The notes: a model not told the origin generated them from the sequence alone. DNA of 64,000 nucleotides from Clostridiales bacterium (GCA_012728815.1 JAAYEI010000032.1:1-64000); one strand, 5' to 3'; shown: positions 1 to 9,163, counted from the stretch's first letter. A program made the numbers and translations.

Positions 1-2
1 AG

Positions 3-149
3 TACCACGAACAGATTGACGCGGTGCACACCTGGGGGGTAACGGACAACCTCAGCTGGAAGGCCGCGCAGTTCCCCCTGCTGTTTGACGGCCGGGGCCA
101 GCCCAAGCCAGCCTTCTATGCCATTGCTGAACCGCTGTTAAATCCCTGA
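3..149 (+). CDS. GH10 endo-1,4-beta-xylanase, C-terminal fragment
   Basis: The left edge cuts this gene and only about 48 C-terminal residues remain. The frame reads HTWGVTDNLSW and then PLLFDGRGQPKPAFYAI before TGA. The 'WGvtD..SW' segment followed by 'PLLFd....PKPAfyai' is the characteristic end of family GH10 (beta/alpha)8 xylanases, where the tryptophans line the active-site cleft. The enzyme would cut the beta-1,4-xylan backbone. Location cannot be judged because the N-terminus is missing. It lies just upstream of a GH67 alpha-glucuronidase on the same strand, which fits a glucuronoxylan locus, but a terminator separates them. Confidence 0.85.
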   Translation, partial: YHEQIDAVHTWGVTDNLSWKAAQFPLLFDGRGQPKPAFYAIAEPLLNP

Positions 150-163
150 AGGTGCAAAGACCA

Positions 164-199
164 GCCTCAGCCCGGCCACGTGCCGGGCTGAGGCTTTTT
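164..199 (+). terminator. Rho-independent terminator after the xylanase gene
   Basis: A 13-bp perfect G+C-rich stem (164-176 with 182-194) has a 5-nt loop and runs into a TTTTT tract, 15 nt after the xylanase stop. It separates the xylanase transcript from the GH67 gene. Confidence 0.9.
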
Positions 200-200
200 A

Positions 201-219
201 TATTTGTTTTGTACAAATA
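201..219. promoter_or_regulatory. Inverted repeat, possible operator upstream of the GH67 promoter
   Basis: TATTTGT (201-207) and ACAAATA (213-219) form a 7-bp inverted repeat around TTTGT. It lies about 17 bp upstream of the predicted -35 box of the GH67 gene, where an activator or repressor could bind. Its left half resembles the TTTGTT-type half sites found next to the GH3 promoter near 12.9 kb. No regulator assignment can be proven. Confidence 0.35.
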
Positions 220-235
220 GGGTGTCATGACGCCA

Positions 236-265
236 TTGCCATCAAAACAGGATTTTGTGTATGAT
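236..265 (+). promoter_or_regulatory. Sigma-A-like promoter for the GH67 gene
   Basis: A TTGCCA -35 box (236-241) and a TATGAT -10 box (260-265) are separated by 18 bp. The predicted transcript would begin about 95 nt upstream of the GH67 start codon. Confidence 0.5.
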
Positions 266-366
266 CAGGCCATAAGCAGGCGAAAACATACATAACCGAG
301 CGACAAAAATACACAATGAAACACATTTACCTCCCCTGCCACCAGGACAACGCGAAGAGGAGAGAC

Positions 367-2211
367 ATGAAACAAGCAAGCGGCACGCCGGCCTGGTTGC
401 CCTTCCTGCCCATGGACATTCCGGCAGGCAACAGCAGCGCGCAGCTGGCCCGCAGCGAGTTGGCCGCCGGCCTGGCGGCGCTGGCCAGCAGCCAGCGGGT
501 GGAGCTGGAGGTGAAGGGGGCGGACGAGGGCTATGACATCCTCCTGCGGGAGGGAACGCTGCACATCCGCGGCGGGGAGCCCGGGGTGCTGTATGGCACC
601 TACACGCTGCTGCAGGCGTTGGCTCGGGGTGAGCCCGCGCCCCTGGGCAACTACCGGCCGCGATACCCGCTGCGCATGCTCAACCATTGGGACAACATGG
701 ACGGCAGCGTGGAGCGCGGCTACGCCGGAGGCTCGCTGTTTTTCAACAACAACCGCCTGGCCTATGACCAGGCGCGTATCCACCGCTACGCCCGGATGCT
801 GGCCAGCGTGGGCATCAACGCCATCTGCCTCAACAACGTCAATGTGCGCCCGCCCATGGACGGGCTGATCCTGCCGCCCCAGCTTGATGACCTGGCGGGG
901 CTGGCTAACCTGCTGCGCCCCTATGGCATCCGGCTGCTGGTCTGTGTGGATTTTGCCATGCCAGCCCGCCATGAGCCGGGCACGGCAGACCCCTTGTCGC
1001 CGCAGGTGCAGGCCTGGTGGGCGCTGCGCGCCAAACAGGTGTACGCGCGCATCCCGGACCTGGCGGGCTTTGTGGTCAAGGCGGACAGCGAGCACCGCCC
1101 CGGCCCCCACACCTATGGCCGCAGCCACGCCCAGGGGGCCAACATGCTGGCCCGGGCGCTCAAGCCCCATGGCGGGCTGCTGTTCTGGCGCTGCTTTGTG
1201 TACAACTGCCGCCAGGATTGGCGCGACAGGCAAACCGACCGGCCCAAGGCCGCCTATGAGCATTATGCCCCCCTGGACGGCCAGTTTGATGACAACGTGG
1301 TGCTGCAAATCAAGTCCGGCCCGGTGGATTTCCAGGTGCGCGAGCCTGTCTCTCCCCTGCTGCATGCCCTGCCACAGACCAAAAAAGCGCTGGAACTGCA
1401 GCTGGCCCAGGAGTACACCGGGCAGCAGATTGACCTGTTCTACCAAGCGGCCCAGTGGCAGGACATTTTCCGCCAGCTGCCGCCCGGAGGCGCTGATTAC
1501 ATCGCCGCGGTGAGCAACCTGGGCGATGATGAGAGCTGGTGCGGGCACGACCTGGCGCTGGCCAACCTTTATGCCTTTGGGCGAACGGCCTGGCGGGGTG
1601 AGAGCCTGCCGGGCCGTTACGCGATGGAATGGGCCGCGCTGAGCTTCCCTGAGGCCGCCGGGGAGATCACCAAGCTGCTGCTGGCCTCCCCCCATGTGTA
1701 TGAAAAATACGCCGCCCCCCTGGGCCTGGGCTTCATGGTGAACCCGCAGACCCACTACGGCCCCAGCCCCGAGGGCTATGAATACGCCCTCTGGGGCACC
1801 TACCACCGCGCCAACCATGAGGCCATCGGCATTGACCGGGGCCCTGAGGGCACCAACTTCACCGCGCAGTACCCGCTGCACCTGCGCCAGCGCTTTGAGC
1901 GCCTCACCACCTGCCCGGACCGGCTGCTGCTGTTCTTCCACCGGCTGCGCTATGACCAGCGGCTGGCTGACGGGCGCAGCCTGCTGCAGCGCATCTATGA
2001 CGACCATTTTGAGGGTGCCCAGGAGGCCGAGGCGCTGCAGGCGGCCTGGCTGGAATTGGCCGGCCGGGTGCCGCCGGAGGTCCACGCCCGGGTGGCGCGC
2101 CGCTTTGAAATGCAGGTGCAAAACGCGCGGGAATGGCGCGATGTGATCAACACCTATTTTTATCGCAAAAGCGGCATCCCTGATGAACAGGGGCGGCTGA
2201 TCCACCCCTGA
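367..2211 (+). CDS. aguA: GH67 alpha-glucuronidase
   Basis: 614-aa enzyme expected to remove glucuronic or 4-O-methylglucuronic acid from the reducing-distal xylose of aldouronates. Family hallmarks are visible: RMLNHWDNMDGSVERGYAG near residue 100, the acidic KADSEHRPGP segment (E242, candidate catalytic acid), PLDGQFDDN near 303, and DFQVREPVSP around 319-329. These last two strand ends normally carry the other catalytic acids. Start 367 is chosen because AGAGGAGA precedes it; an in-frame ATG at 316 lacks a ribosome binding site. There is no signal peptide, so the enzyme should be cytoplasmic and act on imported oligosaccharides. It is a little shorter than many GH67 enzymes (about 670-700 aa). 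The sugar ABC importer genes follow. Confidence 0.93.
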   Translation: MKQASGTPAWLPFLPMDIPAGNSSAQLARSELAAGLAALASSQRVELEVKGADEGYDILLREGTLHIRGGEPGVLYGTYTLLQALARGEPAPLGNYRPRYPLRMLNHWDNMDGSVERGYAGGSLFFNNNRLAYDQARIHRYARMLASVGINAICLNNVNVRPPMDGLILPPQLDDLAGLANLLRPYGIRLLVCVDFAMPARHEPGTADPLSPQVQAWWALRAKQVYARIPDLAGFVVKADSEHRPGPHTYGRSHAQGANMLARALKPHGGLLFWRCFVYNCRQDWRDRQTDRPKAAYEHYAPLDGQFDDNVVLQIKSGPVDFQVREPVSPLLHALPQTKKALELQLAQEYTGQQIDLFYQAAQWQDIFRQLPPGGADYIAAVSNLGDDESWCGHDLALANLYAFGRTAWRGESLPGRYAMEWAALSFPEAAGEITKLLLASPHVYEKYAAPLGLGFMVNPQTHYGPSPEGYEYALWGTYHRANHEAIGIDRGPEGTNFTAQYPLHLRQRFERLTTCPDRLLLFFHRLRYDQRLADGRSLLQRIYDDHFEGAQEAEALQAAWLELAGRVPPEVHARVARRFEMQVQNAREWRDVINTYFYRKSGIPDEQGRLIHP

Positions 2212-2315
2212 TGCCCGGCATCCCTGAGGGCGCCCTGACAGGCGCAGGGGCCTGGCGCCAGAACCGGGCGGACGCGGCCGCCAGCGCCGCTGATATAACC
2301 CAGGCCGGCAGCCGG

Positions 2316-2344
2316 TTCCTGTCAAGGCTTGTTGGTGGTATCCT
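2316..2344 (+). promoter_or_regulatory. Promoter upstream of the sugar ABC importer genes
   Basis: TTCCTG (2316-2321), a 17-bp spacer and TATCCT (2339-2344), with a TGn extended -10 (2336-2338). It would give the transporter genes their own promoter in the 192-bp gap after the GH67 gene. Confidence 0.45.
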
Positions 2345-2403
2345 GCGAGAAACAGGCGACAGTCCGCGCGCGCCCTGCCGCCACATCCGGGGAGGTGAAC
2401 CCT

Positions 2404-3345
2404 ATGCGTGACCTGCGCACACGGCCACAGGGGGGCAGCACGTCCAGCTACCTGAAGCGGTACTGGACGCTGTACCTGATGCTGGCCCTGCCCCTGGCGT
2501 TTATCATTGTGTTCCGCTATTTCCCGATGGCCTACATCATCAGCGCCTTCAAGGTGAACAACATCCTGCAGCCACCCTGGCATCTGCCCTGGGCCCGCAA
2601 CAACGGCTTTGAATGGTTCATCAAGGCCTTCAACAACCGGGACTTCCTCTACGCGCTGCGCAACACCCTGACCCTGAACCTGCTGGACCTGCTGGTGGGC
2701 TTTCCCGCGCCCATCCTGCTGGCGCTCATCCTCAACGAGCTCACCTTCAAGCGGTTCAAGCGCATTACCCAGACCGTGGTCTACCTGCCCCACTTCCTCA
2801 GCTGGATCATCATCTCCGGCCTGGCGCTCAGGCTGCTGGCCTTTCATGACGGGCTGCTCAACATCCTGCTCAGGCAGCTGGGGCTGCAGGCCATCCCCTT
2901 CCTCAACCAGCCCAGCTACTGGGTGGCCAGCTATGTGGGCCTTGGCATCTGGAAGGAGGCCGGCTGGAACACCATCATCTACCTGGCAGCCATCACCGCC
3001 ATCAACCCGGAGCTGTATGAGGCGGCGGCGGCTGACGGGGCCTCCCGCCTGCGGCGCATGTGGCATGTCACCCTGCCGGGGCTGCGCCCCACCATCATCG
3101 TGCTGCTCATCATGAGCCTGGGCCGCATCCTGGGCAGCGAGTTTGACCGCCCCTACGCCCTGAGCAACCGCCTGGTGACCAGCGTGTCCAACGTAATCTC
3201 CATCTTTGTGTATGAGTACGGCATCCGGGGCATGCAGTTCTCCCTGTCCAACGCCGTGGGGCTGTTCCAGTCCGTCATCGGGCTGTTCTTCCTGCTGGGC
3301 GCCAACACCCTGGCCCGCCGCTATGGCGAGCGCGGGCTGTGGTAA
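2404..3345 (+). CDS. Sugar ABC transporter permease, LplB type
   Basis: 313-aa integral membrane protein with about six hydrophobic segments; the first, around residues 20-45, holds LYLMLALPLAFIIVFRY. The EAA loop of binding-protein-dependent permeases is present (ELYEAAAADGASRLRRMW, about residues 200-217). The LplB/YteP family belongs to importers for complex plant oligosaccharides, commonly aldouronates when next to GH67. Start 2404 follows GGGGAGGTG. An upstream in-frame start at 2329 is rejected for lack of a binding site. Its partner permease starts 12 nt downstream. No ATPase is encoded here; such importers usually share a multitask MsmX/UgpC-type ATPase encoded elsewhere. Confidence 0.92.
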   Translation: MRDLRTRPQGGSTSSYLKRYWTLYLMLALPLAFIIVFRYFPMAYIISAFKVNNILQPPWHLPWARNNGFEWFIKAFNNRDFLYALRNTLTLNLLDLLVGFPAPILLALILNELTFKRFKRITQTVVYLPHFLSWIIISGLALRLLAFHDGLLNILLRQLGLQAIPFLNQPSYWVASYVGLGIWKEAGWNTIIYLAAITAINPELYEAAAADGASRLRRMWHVTLPGLRPTIIVLLIMSLGRILGSEFDRPYALSNRLVTSVSNVISIFVYEYGIRGMQFSLSNAVGLFQSVIGLFFLLGANTLARRYGERGLW

Positions 3346-3357
3346 GGGGGTGAGCGC

Positions 3358-4230
3358 ATGATTAAATCAAGGGCCGCCAAAACCACCGACCTGCTCATCG
3401 CGGCGTTTTGCCTGCTGCTGATCTTCATCAGCCTGGTGCCCATCCTCAATGTGCTCGCGCGCTCGCTGTCCTCCTCAGAGGCCCTCATCCGCAACGAGGT
3501 GCTGCTGTGGCCCAAGGGCTGGAACCTGGACGCCTACAGGACCGTGCTGCAGGACAGCAAATACACCTGGAGCCTGACCTGGACCGCCATGCTGACCCTC
3601 ATTTGCACGCTGCTGTCCATGACCATCACCATTTTGTGCGCCTTTCCCCTCATCTATGACCAGCTCAAGGGGCGCAAGCTCATCAACAGCATGATCGTGC
3701 TCACCATGTACTTCTCCGCCGGCACCATTCCCAACTACCTGCTGCTCAAGTCCCTGAACATGCTGGACCGCCCCATTGTGCTGATCGTGCCCAACATGCT
3801 CAGCATCTTCAACATGATCATCCTGCGCAGCTTCTTTTACGGCATCCCGGAGAGCCTGCGCGAATCGGCCGAGATTGACGGCGCCGGCCCCATCCGCACC
3901 CTGCTGCGCATCTACCTGCCCCTGTCCACTTCGGTGCTGGCCACCCTGGCGCTCTTCTACGCGGTGGGGCGCTGGAACGGCTTCTCAGACGCGCTGATGT
4001 ACATGTCCAAGAACCGGCACTACTACCCCATCCAGCTGCTGCTCTACCAGATTCTGCAAAGCACCACCCAGATTGAGGTGGCCACCCAGGAGGGCTTCTT
4101 CCCCCCGGGGATCTCCGAAACCCTCAAGATGGCCACCGTGATGTTCGCCACTGTGCCCATCATCCTGGTCTATCCCTGGCTGCAGCGCTACTTCATCTCC
4201 GGCGTCACCATCGGCGCGATCAAGGGATGA
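3358..4230 (+). CDS. Sugar ABC transporter permease, YtcP/LplC (CUT1) type
   Basis: 290-aa second permease of the importer. The first membrane segment is LLIAAFCLLLIFISLVPILN (residues 11-30). The EAA motif IPESLRESAEIDGAGPIRTL lies around residues 162-181. The C-terminus ISGVTIGAIKG is typical of CUT1 permeases. It follows the LplB-like gene by 12 nt with AAGGGGGTG as ribosome binding site, so the two are co-translated. It should form the heterodimeric membrane channel with that protein. Confidence 0.92.
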   Translation: MIKSRAAKTTDLLIAAFCLLLIFISLVPILNVLARSLSSSEALIRNEVLLWPKGWNLDAYRTVLQDSKYTWSLTWTAMLTLICTLLSMTITILCAFPLIYDQLKGRKLINSMIVLTMYFSAGTIPNYLLLKSLNMLDRPIVLIVPNMLSIFNMIILRSFFYGIPESLRESAEIDGAGPIRTLLRIYLPLSTSVLATLALFYAVGRWNGFSDALMYMSKNRHYYPIQLLLYQILQSTTQIEVATQEGFFPPGISETLKMATVMFATVPIILVYPWLQRYFISGVTIGAIKG

Positions 4231-4244
4231 CATCCCGTACCCGG

Positions 4245-4261
4245 AGCCGGAAGAACCGGCT
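4245..4261 (+). other. Intercistronic hairpin before the binding-protein gene
   Basis: AGCCGG (4245-4250) pairs with CCGGCT (4256-4261) around a 5-nt AAGAA loop, then an A-rich run leads to the AAGGAGG site. There is no T tract, so it is not a classical terminator. Such hairpins often protect the 5' end of binding-protein mRNA and raise its level over the permeases, which is an inference here. Confidence 0.4.
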
Positions 4262-4284
4262 ATAAAATAAAAGGAGGAACCACC

Positions 4285-5889
4285 ATGAAACGGACCCTGG
4301 CACTCCTGCTGCTGGTGAGCCTGCTGGCCACATCCGGGCTGTTCGCCGCGTTCGCGGAAACCCCGGACATCGTGGACGGCAGGTTTACCACCACCCGCTC
4401 CATCACCGTTGAGATCTTTGACCGCGCCAATGAGGGCGGCTCCAAGCCCGAGGACAACTTCTACACCGACTTCATCAAACAGGGCATGCTGGACAAGCAC
4501 AACGTGGAGGTGACCTTCATCCCGGTGCCCCGCTGGACCGAGGTGGACGTGCTCAACAACCTGCTGGCCGCGGGGGACGCGCCGGACATCTGTGTCACCT
4601 ACAGCTACCCCACCATCCAGACCTACGCGGAGATGGGCGGCGTAACCGACCTGGCCCCCTACCTGGCCCAGTACAAGGACCAGCTGCCCAACCTCTGGGA
4701 TCTGCTGGGCGATGACAACATCTACTGGGACCTGGACCCTGAGCGCGGCACCCTGTGGGCGGTGGAAGCGCTGCTGCACATGAACAAGCGCATCAACACC
4801 TTCGTGCGGGAGGACTGGCTCAAAAAATTGAACCTGGAAGAGCCGCGCACCCTGGAAGCGTTTGAGGCCATGCTGCACGCGTTCAAGGACAACGCCCAGC
4901 TGCTGCTGGGGGAGGACGCGGACAAGATCATCCCCTACTCCACCAGCTTTGACGTATCCTGGCGCAATGACCACCTGATCACCTCCTTCGTGCCTGAAAG
5001 CCTCAGCGATAAGGAAGCCTATGTGCGTGGCTTTGATGACCGCCGCGTGCTCTTCCCCAACTATAAGGAAGGCGTGCGCGTGCTCAACCGCTGGTACAAC
5101 GACGGCCTGGTCTGGCAGGACTTTCCCGTGTACCCTGCCGGGGACAACACCGAGGACAACCTGCTCAAGGCCGGCTATGTGGGCGCCTTCACCCACAACT
5201 GGGACTACCCCTACCGCAACGGCGAGGACAGCATCCACGCCAACATCCAGCGCGCCTATGGGCCGGAGGCCGGCTACATCGCGGTAGAACCCTTCCCCAA
5301 CGACGCGGGCATCTACCGCAAGTTCCTGGCCGCGCCCATTGACCGCAAGGTGTTCTTCCCGGCCACCAACACCGAGCCCGTGGCCTCCCTGTTCTACCTG
5401 GACTTCATCTCCACGCTTAAGAACCGCCTTTTCCTGCAGATTGGTGAGGAGGGCGTGACCCATGAGGTGATGGAGAACGGCGCCATCAAGATGCTGCCGG
5501 TGCAGGGCGAGAAAATCATGAACAGCCTGACCAACATCGACTACACCATCACCATCAACGGCCTGGACACGGGTGACAGCGAGCGCAACGTGCTGTCCAC
5601 CGCGCTGGGCTACCCCACCGTGGACGCGCGCTACATTGAGCGGGCCTATGCGCTGACCAGCAATGAGGCCCGCTACGGCAAGAACTACAGCGTGGGCCTG
5701 ATCCAGGCTGAGCTGGGCATGAACACCGTGCTGCCCAGCAAGCGCGACACCTTCCTGACCCAGTCCGTGGTGGCCCCGGTGGACCAGTTTGACGCGGTCT
5801 ATGACGCGGGCATGGACGACTACCTTGCCTCCGGCGGCCAGGCCATCATCGATGAGCGCACGGAGGCCTACGAGAGATACTACGAGTAA
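4285..5889 (+). CDS. Extracellular sugar-binding protein of the ABC importer (LplA/YtcQ type)
   Basis: 534-aa exported solute-binding protein, the long form (about 500-560 aa) typical of LplABC-like importers. The N-terminus has a basic start, a hydrophobic core (LALLLLVSLLATSGLFAAF) and a likely signal peptidase I site after AFA near residue 24. There is no cysteine in or after this region, so it lacks the lipobox that anchors most Gram-positive binding proteins. The NNLLAAGDAPDICVTYSYPT region is the usual early lobe of the family. AAGGAGG sits just upstream. With the two permeases it should capture xylan-derived aldouronates or another oligosaccharide; the ligand is inferred from neighbours. 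Confidence 0.9.
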   Translation: MKRTLALLLLVSLLATSGLFAAFAETPDIVDGRFTTTRSITVEIFDRANEGGSKPEDNFYTDFIKQGMLDKHNVEVTFIPVPRWTEVDVLNNLLAAGDAPDICVTYSYPTIQTYAEMGGVTDLAPYLAQYKDQLPNLWDLLGDDNIYWDLDPERGTLWAVEALLHMNKRINTFVREDWLKKLNLEEPRTLEAFEAMLHAFKDNAQLLLGEDADKIIPYSTSFDVSWRNDHLITSFVPESLSDKEAYVRGFDDRRVLFPNYKEGVRVLNRWYNDGLVWQDFPVYPAGDNTEDNLLKAGYVGAFTHNWDYPYRNGEDSIHANIQRAYGPEAGYIAVEPFPNDAGIYRKFLAAPIDRKVFFPATNTEPVASLFYLDFISTLKNRLFLQIGEEGVTHEVMENGAIKMLPVQGEKIMNSLTNIDYTITINGLDTGDSERNVLSTALGYPTVDARYIERAYALTSNEARYGKNYSVGLIQAELGMNTVLPSKRDTFLTQSVVAPVDQFDAVYDAGMDDYLASGGQAIIDERTEAYERYYE

Positions 5890-5903
5890 TCCATCAAGCC
5901 AGG

Positions 5904-5930
5904 GGGGAGGGCGGGCGCCCTCCCCTCTTT
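5904..5930 (+). terminator. Terminator after the sugar importer genes
   Basis: A 9-bp G+C stem (5904-5912 with 5917-5925) with a GGGC loop is followed by the weak tract TCTTT, 15 nt after the binding-protein stop. It would largely separate the importer from the GH2 gene. Confidence 0.7.
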
Positions 5931-5941
5931 GATTGCCGGTG

Positions 5942-5950
5942 TGCTATAAT
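5942..5950 (+). promoter_or_regulatory. Extended -10 promoter for the GH2 gene
   Basis: TGC then TATAAT (5945-5950) is a perfect extended -10 element about 50 nt upstream of the GH2 start. No good -35 box is present at the correct spacing because the preceding terminator occupies it. Extended -10 promoters can work without one. Confidence 0.6.
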
Positions 5951-6001
5951 GCGGAAAAACAGCGTGGGCGCCGGACAGCGCCGCGCGGGGAGCATCGTGA
6001 C

Positions 6002-9000
6002 ATGCGGATACATCTGAACGAAGGCTGGCAGTTTTCCCTGGGCGAGGCTGATGACTTCAAGCCGGTGAGCCTGCCGCACGACTGGCTGATCGCCAACCCA
6101 CGCCAATGGTACCAAAGCGGGGTGGGCTGGTACCGCCGGGCGCTGGACACCAGCTTCCTGCGGGCTGGCCAGCGGGTCTTTCTGCGGTTTGACGGCGTGT
6201 GCATGAACAGCCAGCTCATGGTCAATGGGCAGAAAGCTGGCGTGTGGCCAAACGCTTTCACCAGCTTTGAGCACGAGATCACCCCCTTCCTGCATCCTGA
6301 GGGCGAGAACACCTTGCTGCTCAAGGTGGACGCCCGCTTCCCCAGCAACCGCTGGTACACAGGCGCGGGCGTGTACCGGCAGGTGACGCTGGTGGTGAAG
6401 AACGCCTGCCATTTTGTGAGCGACGGCGTCTATGTCACCACCCATGATCAGGATGGCGACTGGCACTATGAGGCAACCTGCGAGGTGGAGACCGGCGGGC
6501 GTCCCTACCAGCTGCGGCATGAACTGCTGGGCCCCGAAGGGCCTATCCAGCCCTGGTCGCCTGGCGCGCCGCGGCTGTACACCCTGCGCTCCCAGCTGCT
6601 GGTGGATGGCCAGGTGACGGACAGCGTGGACACGCGCTTCGGCTTTCGCGCGCTGCGCTTTGACCCCAATGATGGCTTTGCCATCAACGGGGAGCGGATG
6701 AAGCTCAACGGCGTCTGCCTGCACCAGGAGTTTTCGGTAACAGGCGCCGCGGTTCTGCCGGGCTTCATCCGCCGGCAGCTGCTGGCCCTCAGGCGCATGG
6801 GCGTGAACGCGGTGCGCGCGGCGCACAACCCCCCCTCCTCCCTGTTCATGGACCTGTGTGACGAGCTGGGCATGCTGGTGATCAGCGAGTTTGCCGATGT
6901 CTGGCAGATCAGCAAAACCGAGTACGACTACGCGCGGGTTTTTGACGCCTGGCATAAGCGGGATGTGGCCAGCTGGGTGCGGCGGGACCGCAACCGCCCC
7001 AGCATCATCATGTGGAGCCTGGGCAACGAAATCCCAGACACCCACGTGGATCCGGAAAAAGGCCTGGCGCTGCTCACCCGGCTGCGCGACCTGGCGCGCC
7101 AGCATGACCCCAGGGGGCAGGCCCTGCCCACCCTGGGCTCCAACTACATGGCCTGGGAAAACACGCAGCTGGCCGCGCGGCAGCTGAAGCTGGTGGGCTA
7201 CAACTACGCCGAGTTCCTGTATGACCAGCACCACGCCCGCTACCCGGACTGGGTCATCTACGGCTCTGAAACCTGCTCCACCGTGCAAAGCCGGGGCATC
7301 TACCACTTCCCGCTCAGCCAGCCGGTGCTGTCGGATGATGACCTGCAGACCAGCTCCCTGGGCAACAGCACCACCAGCTGGGGCGCGCGCAGCGTGGATG
7401 ACTGCATCAAGGATGACAGGGACCGGCCCTTCTCCCTGGGCCAGTTCGCCTGGACCGGGCAGGACTACCTGGGCGAGCCCACCCCCTACCACACCAAGAA
7501 CTCCTACTTCGGCATGCTGGACACGGCGGGGCTTGAAAAAGACGCCTACTTCCTCTTCCAGGCGGCCTGGACCGATGAGCCCATGGTGCACCTCTTCCCC
7601 CACTGGGACTTCTCCCAAGGCCAGCTCATCGACATCCGGGTGGCCAGCAACCAGCCGCAGGTCGCGCTCTTCCTGGATGATGAGGAAGTGGGCCGCCAGC
7701 AGATGGAAGGCGAGGTTACCTGCAACTGGCAACTGCCCTACCGCCCCGGGGTGTTGCGCGCGCAGGCCTATGACGCGGCGGGCAAACTGGTGGCCAGCGC
7801 CACGCAGGCCAGCTTTGGCGAGGTCGTGGGCCTGCAGATGGACGAAGAGCGCCATGATGGGCTGACTTTTGTGACCATCCACGCGGTGGACGAACAGGGA
7901 CGGCCGGTTCACAACGCCAACAACCTCGTCCACGTGAGCGTCACAAACGGGCGGCTTTTGGGGCTGGACAACGGGGACGCCACCGACTACACCCCCTACC
8001 ATGAGCCTGCCAGGCGACTGTTTTCCGGCAAGCTGGTGGCCTTTGTGCAGCAGGAAGCGGGAAAGCAGGCGCAGGTGACGGCCCGGCTGGACAACCAGGA
8101 AGTGCCGGTGCGCAAGATCGAGCTGACGCGCCAGGGGCATCAGGTTTTTGCCCGCCTGCTGCCTGAGGGCGCCATGGCACAGCCCCTGCACTGGCGGCTG
8201 ACCAATGCGGCGGGCGTGGACAGCGTCATTGCCAGCTTCACGGTGGAGGAGGACGGCCAGTCCATCCGGATCAACCCCGCGCATGACGGCAGGGTGTACG
8301 TGCGCTGCGGTGTGCGCAACGGCAAGGAGCACCTGGACTTGTACAGCGCCATCCATGTGGACTTCAAGGGCCTGGGCCAGGCCGTGCTCAACCCCTACCG
8401 GTTCCTGAGCGCCGGGCTGACCAGCTTCAGCAACGTGGCGCTGTCCAACGGCAACGAGCGCGGGGTGGCCACCCTGCGCCAGGGAGAAAGCTGGGTGGGC
8501 TTTGAGGGGCTGGACTTTGGCGCCCAGGGCGGGGATGAGCTGAGCGTGTGGCTCTTCCCCCTGAGCCATGACCCCTTCCACTTTGAGGTGTGGGAGGGGC
8601 GCCCGGACCAGGGCGGCCGCAGGCTGGCCCGGCCCTTGTATGACCTGGGCATGGTGTGGAACACCTACCAGCCGCTGCGCTTTAAACTGAGTGACAGGAT
8701 CCGTGGCCTGGCCACGCTGTGCCTGGTCTTCCACAACAAGACCCATGTGAAGGGCTTTGTGTTCCACCGCGATGAACGCGGCCTGGCCCCCATCGCGGCC
8801 TCAGACCACCAGGAGCTCTATGGCGACAGCTACCAGGTGGCGGGCGGCTGGGTGAAGGGCATTGGCAACAACACCAGCCTGGCCTTTACAGGGCTGGCGC
8901 TGGGTGAGCAGGGTGCGGACCGCCTGGCGCTTGCATACCAAAGCTACAAACCCCGCAACCCTGTGCAGGTGCAGCTGACAGGGGAGGGCGGGCAAAAGCG

Positions 9001-9163
9001 CCTGCTGCTGAGCCTGCCGGCCCAGGCGGAGGCCGGCGAAATGGCCTTTCCCCTGGGGGAGGTGGTCACGGGCCAGCAGGACCTGCGCCTGGTCTTCCTG
9101 CCCGGCTGCGGGCTGGACCTGGCCAGCCTGCGCTTCCTGCCCCCTGATGAGGAACCTGGATGA
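6002..9163 (+). CDS. GH2 family glycoside hydrolase, beta-galactosidase-like with DUF4982
   Basis: 1053-aa enzyme. An N-terminal sugar-binding jelly roll starts WQFSLGEADDFKPVSLPHDW, and an Ig-like domain and the TIM barrel follow. Catalytic residues are readable: acid/base E343 in IMWSLGNEIPD and nucleophile E423 in VIYGSETCS. A DUF4982-like segment follows (WTDEPMVHLFPHWDF, about residue 521) and then further beta-rich domains. There is no signal peptide, so it acts in the cytoplasm on imported oligosaccharides. Start 6002 is preceded by GGGGAG. GH2 covers beta-galactosidase, beta-glucuronidase and beta-mannosidase, so the exact substrate is uncertain. It shares an ATGA overlap with the next gene. 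Confidence 0.88.
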   Translation: MRIHLNEGWQFSLGEADDFKPVSLPHDWLIANPRQWYQSGVGWYRRALDTSFLRAGQRVFLRFDGVCMNSQLMVNGQKAGVWPNAFTSFEHEITPFLHPEGENTLLLKVDARFPSNRWYTGAGVYRQVTLVVKNACHFVSDGVYVTTHDQDGDWHYEATCEVETGGRPYQLRHELLGPEGPIQPWSPGAPRLYTLRSQLLVDGQVTDSVDTRFGFRALRFDPNDGFAINGERMKLNGVCLHQEFSVTGAAVLPGFIRRQLLALRRMGVNAVRAAHNPPSSLFMDLCDELGMLVISEFADVWQISKTEYDYARVFDAWHKRDVASWVRRDRNRPSIIMWSLGNEIPDTHVDPEKGLALLTRLRDLARQHDPRGQALPTLGSNYMAWENTQLAARQLKLVGYNYAEFLYDQHHARYPDWVIYGSETCSTVQSRGIYHFPLSQPVLSDDDLQTSSLGNSTTSWGARSVDDCIKDDRDRPFSLGQFAWTGQDYLGEPTPYHTKNSYFGMLDTAGLEKDAYFLFQAAWTDEPMVHLFPHWDFSQGQLIDIRVASNQPQVALFLDDEEVGRQQMEGEVTCNWQLPYRPGVLRAQAYDAAGKLVASATQASFGEVVGLQMDEERHDGLTFVTIHAVDEQGRPVHNANNLVHVSVTNGRLLGLDNGDATDYTPYHEPARRLFSGKLVAFVQQEAGKQAQVTARLDNQEVPVRKIELTRQGHQVFARLLPEGAMAQPLHWRLTNAAGVDSVIASFTVEEDGQSIRINPAHDGRVYVRCGVRNGKEHLDLYSAIHVDFKGLGQAVLNPYRFLSAGLTSFSNVALSNGNERGVATLRQGESWVGFEGLDFGAQGGDELSVWLFPLSHDPFHFEVWEGRPDQGGRRLARPLYDLGMVWNTYQPLRFKLSDRIRGLATLCLVFHNKTHVKGFVFHRDERGLAPIAASDHQELYGDSYQVAGGWVKGIGNNTSLAFTGLALGEQGADRLALAYQSYKPRNPVQVQLTGEGGQKRLLLSLPAQAEAGEMAFPLGEVVTGQQDLRLVFLPGCGLDLASLRFLPPDEEPG

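Noticed and set aside
265..3066. 933-codon open frame on the minus strand across the GH67 and permease genes
   Set aside because: Antisense shadow in G+C-rich DNA. It has no family motifs, and the plus strand carries complete recognisable GH67 and LplB genes with ribosome binding sites.
5894..8767. 957-codon minus-strand open frame
   Set aside because: Shadow of the GH2 gene, whose catalytic motifs are intact on the plus strand. The antisense protein is His/Val/Gln-rich low-quality sequence.
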